Source: Actinopolymorpha rutila (GTDB taxonomy: Bacteria; Actinomycetota; Actinomycetes; Propionibacteriales; Actinopolymorphaceae). Taken from it: DNA of 64,000 nt. The notes under the pieces were generated by a model. The model did no database searches and was not told the origin of the DNA. It saw only the letters and a program-made list of their open reading frames with translations. The stretch covers positions 4,278,001 to 4,342,000 of the forward strand of contig NZ_JACBZH010000001.1 in NCBI RefSeq assembly GCF_013407855.1, written 5' to 3'. This document shows, piece by piece, positions 8,467 to 17,261 of the stretch; positions within the stretch are counted from its first letter, which is position 1; each line of letters begins with the position of its first letter. A program made the translations under genes and the position numbers.

Positions 8467-9609
8467 TCAACCGGACGTGAGCGTGAGTTCCAGTACGCCG
8501 CCCAGGAACGCGGCCAGCCTCATCGCCTCTGCCTCGATCGACTCGCGGGTCTTGCGAGATAGCCGACGGAATGTTTCGACGTCGACGAGCAGCCGGCGCC
8601 CCTTCCGCTCGTGCCTCCACACGCCCTCGACCCGGCCGTCGACGAGGAGTACGGGAGACACCCATCCCTGCAGCCGGTAGATCCTGGTTCGGTGGCGTGG
8701 GTCGAGCGCCGGTGCGCCCGGCCCGGGTCGGGATCGAGGTCCCACCCGTCGGGACGCGCAGACCGTCCACTGATCGAACCCCGGAAGAAGCCGTACGACC
8801 TCCGACGGCTCAGTCGCCGCAAGTTCGCCCACCTGGTCGGTGAGCATCCAGTACGGCTCACCTTCGACGTCTACCTCGGTGACCTGATCGTCGACCAGCG
8901 CGAGCATCCTTTTCGCCTCACGCCGGGTCGCACCCCACCAGCCTCCAAGATCAACAGGTGTGGCCGGTCCGTACGCCCCGAGGAACCTCCGCACGATCTC
9001 GGCTATCGCCGCGTCCTCGTCCGGGCGGACTGGAGCCGCGCCGATCCAGGTGTCCGGGTGGGTGAACCGGACCCGCTGCCCGTCACTCGGCGCGAAGCAC
9101 AACTTGCCCAGGAACGAAGCCGGCTTCAGCGAGCCTCCCCAGCCACCCTGCAGCGACTCCCCCGTGGCGATCGACCCGCTGAGTCGGCCCACCTCGGCGG
9201 CCAACTCCGCCCGCGTCAGCAACGTGCCACGAAGCGCGTGACCCACCGTCTCGGCGAGTTCGTGCATGAGCGGATCATGCATCGAGTACATCGACCAACC
9301 GTCACGGTAGGTGCCGAGCCCCGCGAGCCACACTCCGAGGTCGCGTGCAGGCAGCACATGCAGGGTGCCGCGCATCGCCCACAGCTTCACCAATGTGCGC
9401 TGACGCCACAGCGCCTCTCGGACATCCTCGGCCGTCAGCCCGTCGACCCTCGCCCACAACGAGAGTTCGACACACGACATCACCTGGGCGTGGAGCCCAC
9501 CAATCCTGGCCACGACGTCGACAAGCGCTGATGGCGTCGCGCGCTCGAGGAGGTACTGGCGCCGCATCCTCCACGCCAGCACCTGCTCCCACGTCACCGC
9601 TGTAGGCAA
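8467..9609 (-). CDS. Winged-helix DNA-binding protein, AlkZ/YcaQ-like (DNA glycosylase family)
   Basis: This 380-residue protein has the tandem winged-helix architecture of the AlkZ superfamily, which excises bulky or crosslinked bases from DNA. The N-terminal motif reads IGGLHAQVMSC. The HxQ at the catalytic position places it with the HxQ (AlkZ-like) subgroup rather than the QxQ or QxD subgroups. Conserved features follow, including LWAMRGTLHVLPA, LLPGFDQW and VEGVWRHERKGRRLLVDVE. The length fits the family. In Streptomyces, QxQ members protect producers from their own genotoxins, but no biosynthetic cluster is seen here. Confidence 0.87.
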   Translation of the reverse strand: MPTAVTWEQVLAWRMRRQYLLERATPSALVDVVARIGGLHAQVMSCVELSLWARVDGLTAEDVREALWRQRTLVKLWAMRGTLHVLPARDLGVWLAGLGTYRDGWSMYSMHDPLMHELAETVGHALRGTLLTRAELAAEVGRLSGSIATGESLQGGWGGSLKPASFLGKLCFAPSDGQRVRFTHPDTWIGAAPVRPDEDAAIAEIVRRFLGAYGPATPVDLGGWWGATRREAKRMLALVDDQVTEVDVEGEPYWMLTDQVGELAATEPSEVVRLLPGFDQWTVCASRRVGPRSRPGPGAPALDPRHRTRIYRLQGWVSPVLLVDGRVEGVWRHERKGRRLLVDVETFRRLSRKTRESIEAEAMRLAAFLGGVLELTLTSG

Positions 9610-9707
9610 GAGAACGCCACACCTCCCCTACGGAGAGACACTGGTCGCCGGGGCGGACCTCTCCCGTGTTCCTACAACAGGAGGGTTCATTTACCAGGGT
9701 TGTCGCT

Positions 9708-10275
9708 TCACCCGGGCTCGGAGCCGGAAGTCGATTCCTCAGCGAAAGCTCTCAACTGGACGACGGCCAAGGTCTGCATGGCGTTCCAGTGCTCGAACTG
9801 CTCCTCCTCGACGAAGCCGAGCCGCTTCATGAGTGCAAGCGAGCGAGCGTTCCGAGGACTGGGTGATTACGAGCACTGACTCATCGCCGCCGTGTTCGGA
9901 CGCGGTCCTGGTCAGTAGCGCTCTGGTCGCTTCTTCCGCGTAACCCTTGCCCCAGAAGGCAGGCAGGAAGACGTAGGACAGCTCAAGCTCCTTGCCCTCA
10001 GGACGGATGTGGCCAGGCGCCGCAGGATCCCGCCGGATGAGGCTCACCGTGCCCATGAACGAATCCGTTGCCCGATCGGCGACCACGTACGACGCCTCAG
10101 GAGACGTCAGGCTCTTGAGCAGTCCTGGTCGCAGGGATGCCTCGGCGTCGGCCCGAGACCTGGCCCCTCCCAGATGAGCTCTTGCGAGGGGGTCACAGAG
10201 CATGTCGATGAACCCGACGCGGTCGCCGTCGTGGGCATCACGGAGGAGTAGCCGAGCTGTCGTGATGGAAGCCAT
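9708..10275 (-). pseudogene. GNAT acetyltransferase, frameshifted
   Basis: From ATG 10275 (MASITTARLLLRDAHDGDRV) the frame encodes a RimJ/RimL-like GNAT domain with the acetyl-CoA loop FLPAFWGKGYAEEATRALL. After VLVIT the natural continuation (SPRNARSLALMKRLGFVEEE, then EHWNAMQTLAVVQL, stop at 9708-9710) is one base out of frame. One extra C in the CCC run (GGG at 9861-9863 on the given strand) explains it. Read without correction, the open frame continues into an unnatural arginine-rich tail ending at 9739. The encoded protein would be about 189 residues if repaired. Confidence 0.8.
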
Positions 10276-10385
10276 CTCGGGATCATCCCAACGACGCCGC
10301 CCTGCTGTACACATCGCCGACGTCGGAGCCGCCGTCCGACGGTCATACGATCGCGCGCACGTAGCCGGCGAAGAAGGGTTGCTGG

Positions 10386-10414
10386 CTGTCTGGGACACAA
10401 GGAGTCCCAGACAG
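10386..10414. repeat. Long inverted repeat (hairpin or operator)
   Basis: CTGTCTGGGAC at 10386-10396 and GTCCCAGACAG at 10404-10414 form 11-base perfect arms around a 7-base loop (ACAAGGA). The right arm overlaps the first unit of the 38-bp tandem repeat. It sits in the gap between the frameshifted GNAT (minus) and the VOC gene (plus). It could be a transcription terminator stem without a T tract or, more likely given the repeated half-sites, a regulator-binding array. Confidence 0.6.
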
Positions 10415-10478
10415 TCTGGGATGCTGCACTCATGACTGCGCATCCCAGACAGTCTGGGATGCTGCACTCATGACTGCG
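10405..10478 (+). repeat. 38-bp-period tandem duplication spanning the VOC start codon
   Basis: A 36-base unit beginning TCCCAGACAGTCTGGGAT and ending CATGACTGCG occurs twice without mismatch, at 10405-10440 and 10443-10478. Each copy contains the near-perfect palindrome CCCAGACAGTCTGGG and an ATGACTGCG start context. The second copy supplies the start codon of the VOC gene (10470). The first copy creates an extra ATG at 10432 that opens a short reading frame overlapping the real start. Confidence 0.9.
10432..10473 (+). CDS. Possible 13-residue upstream ORF overlapping the VOC start
   Basis: The ATG in the first copy of the tandem duplication opens MTAHPRQSGMLHS and stops at TGA 10471-10473. 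This stop overlaps the ATG of the VOC gene at 10470 in an ATGA arrangement. It arose because 38 is not a multiple of three, so the copied start runs in another frame. It may couple or dampen translation of the VOC gene. No clear ribosome site precedes either start, so it may never be translated. Confidence 0.3.
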   Translation: MTAHPRQSGMLHS

Positions 10479-11180
10479 CGGATCAGAAACGTCGTGATCG
10501 AAAGTCCGGACGCCGAGGGCCTGGCCGAGTTCTACGTGCAACTCCTCGGTATGCAGATCCTCCGCAGGCCACCCGACTGGATGGTCATAGGACACGAGGG
10601 CACGACACCGCGACTGGCGTTCGATCCAGTTGGCGACCGTTGGCAGCCGCCTCGCTGGCCCGACCCCGACTACCCGCAGCAGATCCACCTGGACATCACC
10701 GTGCCGAACCAGGCAGCCGTAGAGGCCTGGCTACCCGAAGCCGGCGCGACCCTGCTCCACCACCCCGAGCATCATGTCTGGGCCGATCCAGCAGGACATC
10801 CCTTCTGCCTCTTCGAAGTTCCCGGGCCCGCCAAGGTCGGCTCGATCGTCATCGACTCCGAGAACCACCAAACGCTCGCGGCGTTCTACAACGCACTATT
10901 GGAGATTCCGAAGGACAACGACTGGGGCGACTGGATCACTCTCGATGACGGCTCGCGCCCCCGGCTTGCCTTCACCAAGATCGACCGTCACCGGCGGCCG
11001 CGCTGGCCCGATCCTTCGTACCCGCAACAAATGCACCTCGACATCAGCGTCGACAACCCGTCGATCCTCCAGACCGCGGAGCGGCTCGGCGCAGTCCCGC
11101 TGCCCGCCATGGGCGGCTCATGCCCCGTCTATGCCGACCCCGCCGGCCACCCCGTGTGCCTCTGCTTACCCGGACAATGA
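10470..11180 (+). CDS. VOC (glyoxalase/bleomycin-resistance fold) family protein, two domains
   Basis: This 236-residue protein consists of two tandem VOC modules. Module 1 runs from ARIRNVVIESPDAEGLAEFY to VWADPAGHPFCLFEVPG, and module 2 from GSIVIDSENHQTLAAFYNAL to VYADPAGHPVCLCLPGQ. VOC proteins bind a metal and act as dioxygenases, isomerases, or drug-binding resistance proteins; this type is usually annotated only as glyoxalase-like. The substrate cannot be assigned. Its start lies inside a tandem duplication that carries palindromes, so its expression may have been altered by the duplication. Confidence 0.9.
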   Translation: MTARIRNVVIESPDAEGLAEFYVQLLGMQILRRPPDWMVIGHEGTTPRLAFDPVGDRWQPPRWPDPDYPQQIHLDITVPNQAAVEAWLPEAGATLLHHPEHHVWADPAGHPFCLFEVPGPAKVGSIVIDSENHQTLAAFYNALLEIPKDNDWGDWITLDDGSRPRLAFTKIDRHRRPRWPDPSYPQQMHLDISVDNPSILQTAERLGAVPLPAMGGSCPVYADPAGHPVCLCLPGQ

Positions 11181-11431
11181 TCTGGAGCGCCCGTCCAGTC
11201 GCAGAGCTGCGCTATCTACCTCTGTCTTGCGAAGGACCGTCGGGGGGGTCAGACTGCCGTAAGCGTAAATCGTCGCGGCGTCCCGACCCTGCCGATCCGG
11301 CCGGGCACCCCTTCTGCTTCTAGCCAACTCCGCTGGCCCCGATTCGCTCGGCCCGCTCGAGGACGGCGCCCCCATTCACTAAGCCAAGGATCCGCGCACC
11401 ATTGGGGTGGGAGCCGGGCCCTGGCAGAAAA
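11181..11431 (+). other. Gap containing a VOC-domain remnant
   Basis: No intact gene is seen. A short plus-frame segment at about 11285-11323 reads DPADPAGHPFCF before a stop. This closely matches the ADPAGHPFC end motif of both VOC modules in the gene just upstream. I read it as the tail of a third VOC module lost by deletion. The rest of the gap has no recognisable coding content. Confidence 0.5.
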
Positions 11432-11920
11432 CTAGGCGAGTTCCTTGTGCATGACCGTGATCATCGTTTCGTAGCGAGTGACCGTACCGTCTGGCGCTTC
11501 CTCGTCCCAGGCTCCAGGTTCGCGGCCCGTGATGACGTAGCCGAGACGTTCATAGAGTGTGCGTGGCCGTGACTTCTTCTCGTCGAAGCCCAGCTCGGCC
11601 AAGGCGAGACCGCGATCGCGGATCCGCTGCTCCAACGCTTGGATGAGGACCGTGCCGATGCCACAGCCACACAGCGGCGCATCAACCGAAAGCTGCCACA
11701 GGAGTGCGATACCCGAGGGCTTGGCATAGTCGACCCCGCCGGTCGCCACCGGAATGCCAGACGGCGGACAGACTGCGAGGAAGTCGACCTCGCCGCGCTT
11801 CGCCCGGTCGAGTGCCGTGAAGGTGCCCTCAAGATAGGTCTTCGACCACCCGCCGAAGCCCGGATACAGGTCCTCGGCAGTCAGATCTCTAACCGTCAGC
11901 GGTAGCACGACTTCAGACAT
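11432..11920 (-). CDS. GNAT family N-acetyltransferase
   Basis: This 162-residue protein starts MSEVVLPLTVRDLTAEDLYP. The GNAT core is seen in IALLWQLSVDAPLCGCGIGT (motif A, acetyl-CoA pyrophosphate loop CGIGTVL), followed by ALEQRIRDRGLALAELG and the C-terminal TLYERLGYVITGREPGAW. I chose ATG 11920 because AAGGTG lies 6 bases upstream on this strand and the fold starts there; the open frame extends to 12004 without family similarity. The substrate is unknown. It lies upstream of, and on the same strand as, the ABC exporter genes, across a 139-base gap. Confidence 0.85.
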   Translation of the reverse strand: MSEVVLPLTVRDLTAEDLYPGFGGWSKTYLEGTFTALDRAKRGEVDFLAVCPPSGIPVATGGVDYAKPSGIALLWQLSVDAPLCGCGIGTVLIQALEQRIRDRGLALAELGFDEKKSRPRTLYERLGYVITGREPGAWDEEAPDGTVTRYETMITVMHKELA

Positions 11921-12059
11921 ACGCGTCACCTTGCCACCCATGAGCCACGTACCGCCACACCATTCTGCTCCGCGCCGCTGGCCCGCAAGCGAACTCCAAC
12001 CCATGAATGAGCAGGTCGCGCTCGCCGCTCACCCGGGAGCCTCTCCTCCTACGTAGACA

Positions 12060-13811
12060 TCAGGGATCGAGATGCCATGAACGCCAGAGCCTGGCGTAGG
12101 GGCCTTGGCGGCCGAGCAGCTCATCGTGCGTTCCTGCTTCGACCACCACACCGTCGTCCATCATGATGATGGAGCGCGCATCCTCGGCGGTCGAGAGCCG
12201 GTGAGCGATGGCGATCACCGTTCGACCGGCCAGCAGGGCCCCGAGGGCGCGCTCGACTTGTCGTGCCGAGGTCGGATCGAGCAGCGATGTGGCCTCGTCG
12301 AGCACCACGGCGGCCGGGTCCGCGAGCGCGACGCGGGCGAGCGCCAACTGCTGGGCGTGCGCGCCGGACATGCCGTGCGCAGACCCGACCACCGTGTCCA
12401 GCCCCTCGGGGAGGTCGTCGACCCAGTCCGCGCCGACGACCTTGAGCGCACGACGAATCTCGCCGTCGTCCGCCGAGCGGCGCGCGACGAGCACATTGGT
12501 CCGGATCGTGTCGTTGAAGATGTACTGCTCCTGCGTCACCAGAGCGATCAGGGAGCGGGCCGTCTCCGAAGGCAGGGCGAAGGTGCTGGCTCCCCCGACC
12601 GTGACGGAGCCGGCGTCCGGACGCTCAAGTCCGGCGATCAGTCGCGCCAGGGTCGTCTTGCCGGCTCCGGAACCGCCCACGATAGCCACGCTGGCGCCCG
12701 GTTCGATGTCGAGGGTGACGCCGCGGATCACCTCCGGCCCTCCGTCGTACGCGAATCGCACGGCATCGATCCGGATCGCCGTACCGCGCGGCTCCTGCGT
12801 GGCAGGCTCTGACGTCGGGACCTCGTTGCCGAGACCTTCGACGCGTGCGAAGGACGCGATGCCGCTCTGCAGGGACTCGAGGGAGAGCAGCACCGTGTCG
12901 AAGGGGCCGGACACCTGGCGGACATAGAGCAGAGCGGCCACGAGCGTGCCCAACTCGACGACCCCGCCGAGATAAAGGCCGGCGCCGACGAGCAGCACTA
13001 GCACGAGAGCAACGACATAGGAGGAGTCGACCACCGGGAAGAGGACCGAACGGAGCCACAGTGTCCGCAGGGTTGCTCCACGGGCGTGGCTCCTGAGCCG
13101 ATCGCCCTCGGCACGGCGGACCAACTGCAGCTCATACATCTCTGCGGTGCGAGCTCCGGCGATCGTCGACTGGAGTGATTCCGCGAGCTTCGCGTAGGCG
13201 CCTGCCTGCGCCAGGTACGCAGGGGTCGCCCGGCGCAGATACCAGCGCGTCACCACCGCGATGCCGAGCATCCCGACGACCGCGACGCCAGCCAGGATCG
13301 GACTGAGCAGCACGAGGAAGACGAAGGTCAGCACCACCTGCACGGTCGCCACCAGGATCTCCGGGATGGCATTGCCGAGTACGCCGGTGACCCTCCCGAC
13401 GTCGGTGGTCGCGCGCACCATCAGGTCCCCGCCGTCGCCGTGGTTGACCACGCGCGACGGGAGGCCGAGGATGCGCTGGATCATCTGGGCCCGCAGACGA
13501 TGCGCGGCCTTCTGCCCGAATCGCGCCGTCACGAAGTACGACAGGCCCGCGAGGACGCCCTGCACCAGCGCGAGGCCGACGAGCGCGGCACCGAGGACGT
13601 CGACCGACGCGGTGTCCGTGCTCGCACCGAGCGAGTTCACGATCACCCCGACCAACCACGGCGGGACCAGTCCCAGTGCCGCCGCCGCGACACCGGCGAT
13701 GACCGTGGCCGCGAACCCGCGCCGGTCGGAGCCGATGAGTGCGGCGGTCGCGCCGCGAACCTGCCGCAGCGACGCGACGGGGTATCCGCGCTGGACGTCT
13801 CCGCCCGTCAT
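12060..13811 (-). CDS. ABC exporter half-transporter with catalytic ATP site, degenerate signature
   Basis: This 583-residue protein has an N-terminal six-helix exporter domain (about residues 25-320) and a C-terminal ATPase. Walker A is intact (GGSGAGKTT, 379-387), Walker B has the catalytic Glu (VVLDEATSLLD, Glu near 506), and the H-loop is present (IAHRLSTA). The signature is degenerate: GMSGAHAQQLALARV in place of LSGGQ. Its start overlaps the stop of the gene at 13808 by 4 bases, so the two are co-translated and very probably form a heterodimer that exports a drug, lipid or peptide. Confidence 0.93.
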   Translation of the reverse strand: MTGGDVQRGYPVASLRQVRGATAALIGSDRRGFAATVIAGVAAAALGLVPPWLVGVIVNSLGASTDTASVDVLGAALVGLALVQGVLAGLSYFVTARFGQKAAHRLRAQMIQRILGLPSRVVNHGDGGDLMVRATTDVGRVTGVLGNAIPEILVATVQVVLTFVFLVLLSPILAGVAVVGMLGIAVVTRWYLRRATPAYLAQAGAYAKLAESLQSTIAGARTAEMYELQLVRRAEGDRLRSHARGATLRTLWLRSVLFPVVDSSYVVALVLVLLVGAGLYLGGVVELGTLVAALLYVRQVSGPFDTVLLSLESLQSGIASFARVEGLGNEVPTSEPATQEPRGTAIRIDAVRFAYDGGPEVIRGVTLDIEPGASVAIVGGSGAGKTTLARLIAGLERPDAGSVTVGGASTFALPSETARSLIALVTQEQYIFNDTIRTNVLVARRSADDGEIRRALKVVGADWVDDLPEGLDTVVGSAHGMSGAHAQQLALARVALADPAAVVLDEATSLLDPTSARQVERALGALLAGRTVIAIAHRLSTAEDARSIIMMDDGVVVEAGTHDELLGRQGPYARLWRSWHLDP

Positions 13812-15556
13812 GCCCCCACCTCATACGCCGCCGCATCGGAGGGATCGTCTCCGGAATCGCGGGACACCAGCCGCCGGTAGCGCGGCTCCTGCCTCATGAG
13901 ATCGGCGTGCGATCCGGAAGCCACGAGGCGAGACCCCTCGACGCGGGATCCCTCGAAGAAGTGCACGAGGTCCGCCAGACCGAGCACGGCGATCGAAGTG
14001 GTCGCCACAACGGTCGTCGAATCACGCCGAGATTCGCGGACTCGCTGCGCCACCTGAGCCTCGGTGATCGCATCCACTGCGGACAACGGATCCAGGGCGA
14101 TGAGCACCTCCGGCTCCAGAGCAAGGGCCTGCGCGAGACGCAGACGCTGACGCTGGCCGCCGGACAGGTTGGCTCCCCGCGGAAGGATCTCGGCATCCCA
14201 GCCTCCGGTGAGGCCGCGGAGGACCTCGTCGAAGCCGCTGGCCGACGCAACCGCGTCCAGCTGCGCACGATCGACCGTGCGGCCGCTCGACACCACGTCG
14301 CGGGCGCTGCCCTGAAACACGAAGGCATCATCGTCCAAGACGACGACACGGCTGCGCAACGCATGCCGGTCGAGTTCCGTCAGCTGCCGCCCGTTCCAGG
14401 TCGCCTCCGACGCGACGACCCCACCCAGTCGATCGATCGCCGCGGAGATCGCTCCCCGGTCAGCGCCCGCGACCACGGCGAACTCGCCGGACTTCACTCG
14501 AAGGCCCGACGCCGGGTCCTCGAGTACGAACGATGTATCCGCCGGCGTCACCTGTCCTCGCTGGTCGGGCGAGTGTCCGAGGAAGTCCACGACCCTGCCG
14601 GCGGCCACCAACGCCTGGTTCAGGTCCTTCGCACTCTCGATGAAAGACGAGATCGGCATCACCGCGACGATGAGATAGCCGTAGACGGCGACGAGATCCC
14701 CGACGGTCAGGACCCCCTCGGCACTCAGGTGCGCGGCAACCCACACGACGCAGGCCAGGAAGAGCGCGGGTAGCCCGACCGCGATTGCCTGCACCAGGCT
14801 CTCGCTGCGAGCCAGCCGTGTCCCCGTGCGCTCGACGGTGAGCGACTCCCCCACGAAGCGCTCGCCGAACAGGCGCTTCCCGCCGAGGCTGTCGAGCACC
14901 CGCAGCCCGGAGACGATGTCGACCATCCGGGTCGAGAGGAGTTCCTGAGCGTCGCGGTAGTCCGACACCCGGATCCGTACCCTTCCCAGCAGCGGACCTA
15001 TCGCCAGGAGCAGGATCGGCAGACCGACGACGATGATGAGCGCCAGCACCACTGAGATCTTCATCAGCAAGACGGCGATGACGGCGTAGCCAAGTACGGC
15101 ACCAACCCCCGGACCGGTAATCGTCAAGCTCATAGCGATTGTCCATGCGTCGCCGACGCCGACGGCGACGACCTCGCCCGCCGTTGTCCGCTTGGTCAGG
15201 CTCGCGCCCAGTCGCACGCTCTGCGCGATTGCCGCTTCGATGGTCTGCAGGGCGGCCTCGGTACGGATTCGGGTCATCGTGCGATGCCTCAGGATCGCGA
15301 CCACAGCGATCGCGATGCCGGTGACGAGGATGAGGACCGCCCAGAGCACGACGCGCCCCATCGATCCGCGGCGCAATCCGTCATCGACCGCGAAGGCGAG
15401 CATGAGCGGTGGGACAGGAAGCGTCACCATCCACACGGTGCCGAGCACCGTCCCCCTCGCGACGCGTCCCGCCTGGCTTCGCGTGAGCCACCACAGGTAG
15501 CGCCACGGGGTACTGGGATAGTCGACCAATTCACTCACGGGACGAATCTGCTCCAT
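13808..15556 (-). CDS. ABC exporter half-transporter with degenerate ATP site
   Basis: This 582-residue protein is the partner of the 12060-13811 subunit. It has an exporter membrane domain and an ATPase domain with a canonical signature (LSGGQRQRLRLAQALAL). Walker A is lost, however (VAGADRGAIS where GxxGxGKS/T is expected), and Walker B reads VLIALDPLSAVD, with no catalytic Glu. Such inactive sites occur in one half of heterodimeric exporters. I chose ATG 15556 (MEQIRPVSELVDYPSTPWRY); the open frame to 15697 lacks similarity. The plus-strand kinase gene begins at about 15697, so the two start divergently with a short gap. Confidence 0.9.
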   Translation of the reverse strand: MEQIRPVSELVDYPSTPWRYLWWLTRSQAGRVARGTVLGTVWMVTLPVPPLMLAFAVDDGLRRGSMGRVVLWAVLILVTGIAIAVVAILRHRTMTRIRTEAALQTIEAAIAQSVRLGASLTKRTTAGEVVAVGVGDAWTIAMSLTITGPGVGAVLGYAVIAVLLMKISVVLALIIVVGLPILLLAIGPLLGRVRIRVSDYRDAQELLSTRMVDIVSGLRVLDSLGGKRLFGERFVGESLTVERTGTRLARSESLVQAIAVGLPALFLACVVWVAAHLSAEGVLTVGDLVAVYGYLIVAVMPISSFIESAKDLNQALVAAGRVVDFLGHSPDQRGQVTPADTSFVLEDPASGLRVKSGEFAVVAGADRGAISAAIDRLGGVVASEATWNGRQLTELDRHALRSRVVVLDDDAFVFQGSARDVVSSGRTVDRAQLDAVASASGFDEVLRGLTGGWDAEILPRGANLSGGQRQRLRLAQALALEPEVLIALDPLSAVDAITEAQVAQRVRESRRDSTTVVATTSIAVLGLADLVHFFEGSRVEGSRLVASGSHADLMRQEPRYRRLVSRDSGDDPSDAAAYEVGA

Positions 15557-15700
15557 CGGATCGGCGCCATCTGGCTCGTTCGGGTCCAAGGAACATCGTT
15601 GCGAACGGCACGCCTCTTGGCCAACACTCTCTGCCGCCAGTGCCCGATCCGGTCGATCTATTACGCGTCGACTGGCGATCCTGGAGAGACGAAGCAATGA

Positions 15701-16633
15701 GTGAGCTTACGCCAACGCAGCTACATGCGGCCCCGTGTCCTTGCCCAGGTGTGCGGTGAGCCTGCCGAGGTGTGGCCACACGAGACGTACCGCCCCCAGT
15801 CAGTTGTGGTCGGGGCACGACTCGCGGACGGCCAGGAGGTCGTCCTGAAGGCGAGCGGACACCAGTCGGGCGGAGCGGAGGCCAACACACTCCGGATGGC
15901 TACCGTCGCCGGCGTCCCGGTGCCGCCGGTGCTGGATGAAGGCGAAGACCCTCGGCTCCCCGGTGGCCGTTGGATGCTCATCCGCAAGGCTCGCGGGAAG
16001 CCATGGGCGCCCCCCGCCCCCAACGTGCGCGCATCTGCTCGAACCCAGCACGACCTCGGCTGTGTCTTTGCGCTCCTGCACGCACGTGAGCTCCCCGGCT
16101 ATGGTCCGCTCAACGACAAGGGCGAGGGCACCTACGCGCGCTGGTCGGACTGGCTTCGCGAGGCCTTGACTGAGCCATTGCGGTTCCTGCACACAGGTGG
16201 ACACTTCGATCGCGAGCTGGTCACCCGCGTCGAGAACCTCTTCTCCAGCCAAGCCCCGATGCTGGACCGCAGGCCCGGGGTCCTCGTCCACGGCGACCTG
16301 GGCAACATGGAGATCTTCGTCGATCGCCGAAACCGAGTCGTCGATATCGTCGACTTCGGAGATTCCGTCGCCGGTGACCCGCTCTACGACTTCGCTCACT
16401 TCGTCCGCGGCGGCCCTGCCGACGACCCGCGTTCTGCTGCGATCCTCCCGGGAATACGCAGGTCCTACGCGGCACACGGCGGCGCGGAGCCGGAGAACTG
16501 GGACCAGCTGTTCAGGATCTACGACGTCTTCAACGCCGTCCGCAACGCCGAGTTCTGCGCCCAGGTGGACCTCCCCTGGCTCCCAGGCCTCCGGAACAAG
16601 GTCGACCAACTGCTCAACCAACTAGGGGCGTGA
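15701..16633 (+). CDS. Aminoglycoside-phosphotransferase-family kinase (probable N-terminal frameshift)
   Basis: This is an APH/choline-kinase fold protein. The nucleotide region is VVLKASGHQSGGAEANTLRM, the catalytic loop GVLVHGDLGNMEIFVD, and the metal site VDIVDFGDSVAGDPLYD. As open it uses GTG 15701. However, ATG 15697 sits 9 bases after GGAGAG (15682-15687) and opens MSELTPTQLHAA in another frame. Deleting one C from the CCCC run at 15731-15734 would join it as LHAARVLAQVCGEPAEVW, a more natural N-terminus. I therefore suspect a single-base insertion. The substrate is unknown. Confidence 0.82.
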   Translation: MSLRQRSYMRPRVLAQVCGEPAEVWPHETYRPQSVVVGARLADGQEVVLKASGHQSGGAEANTLRMATVAGVPVPPVLDEGEDPRLPGGRWMLIRKARGKPWAPPAPNVRASARTQHDLGCVFALLHARELPGYGPLNDKGEGTYARWSDWLREALTEPLRFLHTGGHFDRELVTRVENLFSSQAPMLDRRPGVLVHGDLGNMEIFVDRRNRVVDIVDFGDSVAGDPLYDFAHFVRGGPADDPRSAAILPGIRRSYAAHGGAEPENWDQLFRIYDVFNAVRNAEFCAQVDLPWLPGLRNKVDQLLNQLGA

Positions 16634-16715
16634 ACCCGACGACAGCGATTCCGGCTAACGCCACTCCCGACCCTGTCACTTGCCACCGGCGGGGCGCGAC
16701 GGCAACCTTCTCGAT

Positions 16716-17261
16716 GTGAGCCGAGTCGATCCTGCGCACAATCCCAGACGACCGTTGACCGATGGCGCCGTCGTGTTGCGGGAATGGGCGGAGGAGGACT
16801 CGGAGTGGTACGCGGCGTCGATTCACGATCCGGAGATCCAGCGCTTCACCTCAGAACCGGAGAAGCTGACGGCCTCGGAGGTTCGGACGGCGATCATCGC
16901 ACAGCGCAACCGCCCCGATGCAGCGGGCTTCGTCATCTGTGACGCCGCGACCGGAGACCGGCTTGGAAACATCGGGATCACTCGAGACGGGTCCGTGGGC
17001 GAGGCGGCGTACTGGCTCGCGAGCGCTGCACGAGGCCGGGGAGTAGCGACTCGGGCGTTGAAGCTGATCTCGGCATGGGCTCTCCGGGACTTCGGCATCG
17101 CCGAGATCCGCCTGTGGACCCACGCGGAGAACGCGCGGTCTCGCCAGGTTGCCGAGCGTGCCGGCTATCGACGAACTCCCCAGCACGACAACCACAGGAC
17201 GGTGAACGGTGACGTGTGGCCCATCTCCACGTATGTGTTGGTTGTCGACAGCTCCGGTTGA
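16716..17261 (+). CDS. GNAT family N-acetyltransferase (RimJ/RimL-like)
   Basis: This is a protein acetyltransferase of about 181 residues. The body reads LTDGAVVLREWAEEDSEWYA, AAYWLASAARGRGVATRALK (acetyl-CoA loop) and AENARSRQVAERAGYRR, which is the standard order for RimJ/RimL-type enzymes. The start is uncertain: GTG 16716 or TTG 16680 are the in-frame options, and neither has a good ribosome site. It follows the phosphotransferase gene on the same strand with a gap of about 80 bases. The substrate is unknown. Confidence 0.82.
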   Translation: MSRVDPAHNPRRPLTDGAVVLREWAEEDSEWYAASIHDPEIQRFTSEPEKLTASEVRTAIIAQRNRPDAAGFVICDAATGDRLGNIGITRDGSVGEAAYWLASAARGRGVATRALKLISAWALRDFGIAEIRLWTHAENARSRQVAERAGYRRTPQHDNHRTVNGDVWPISTYVLVVDSSG

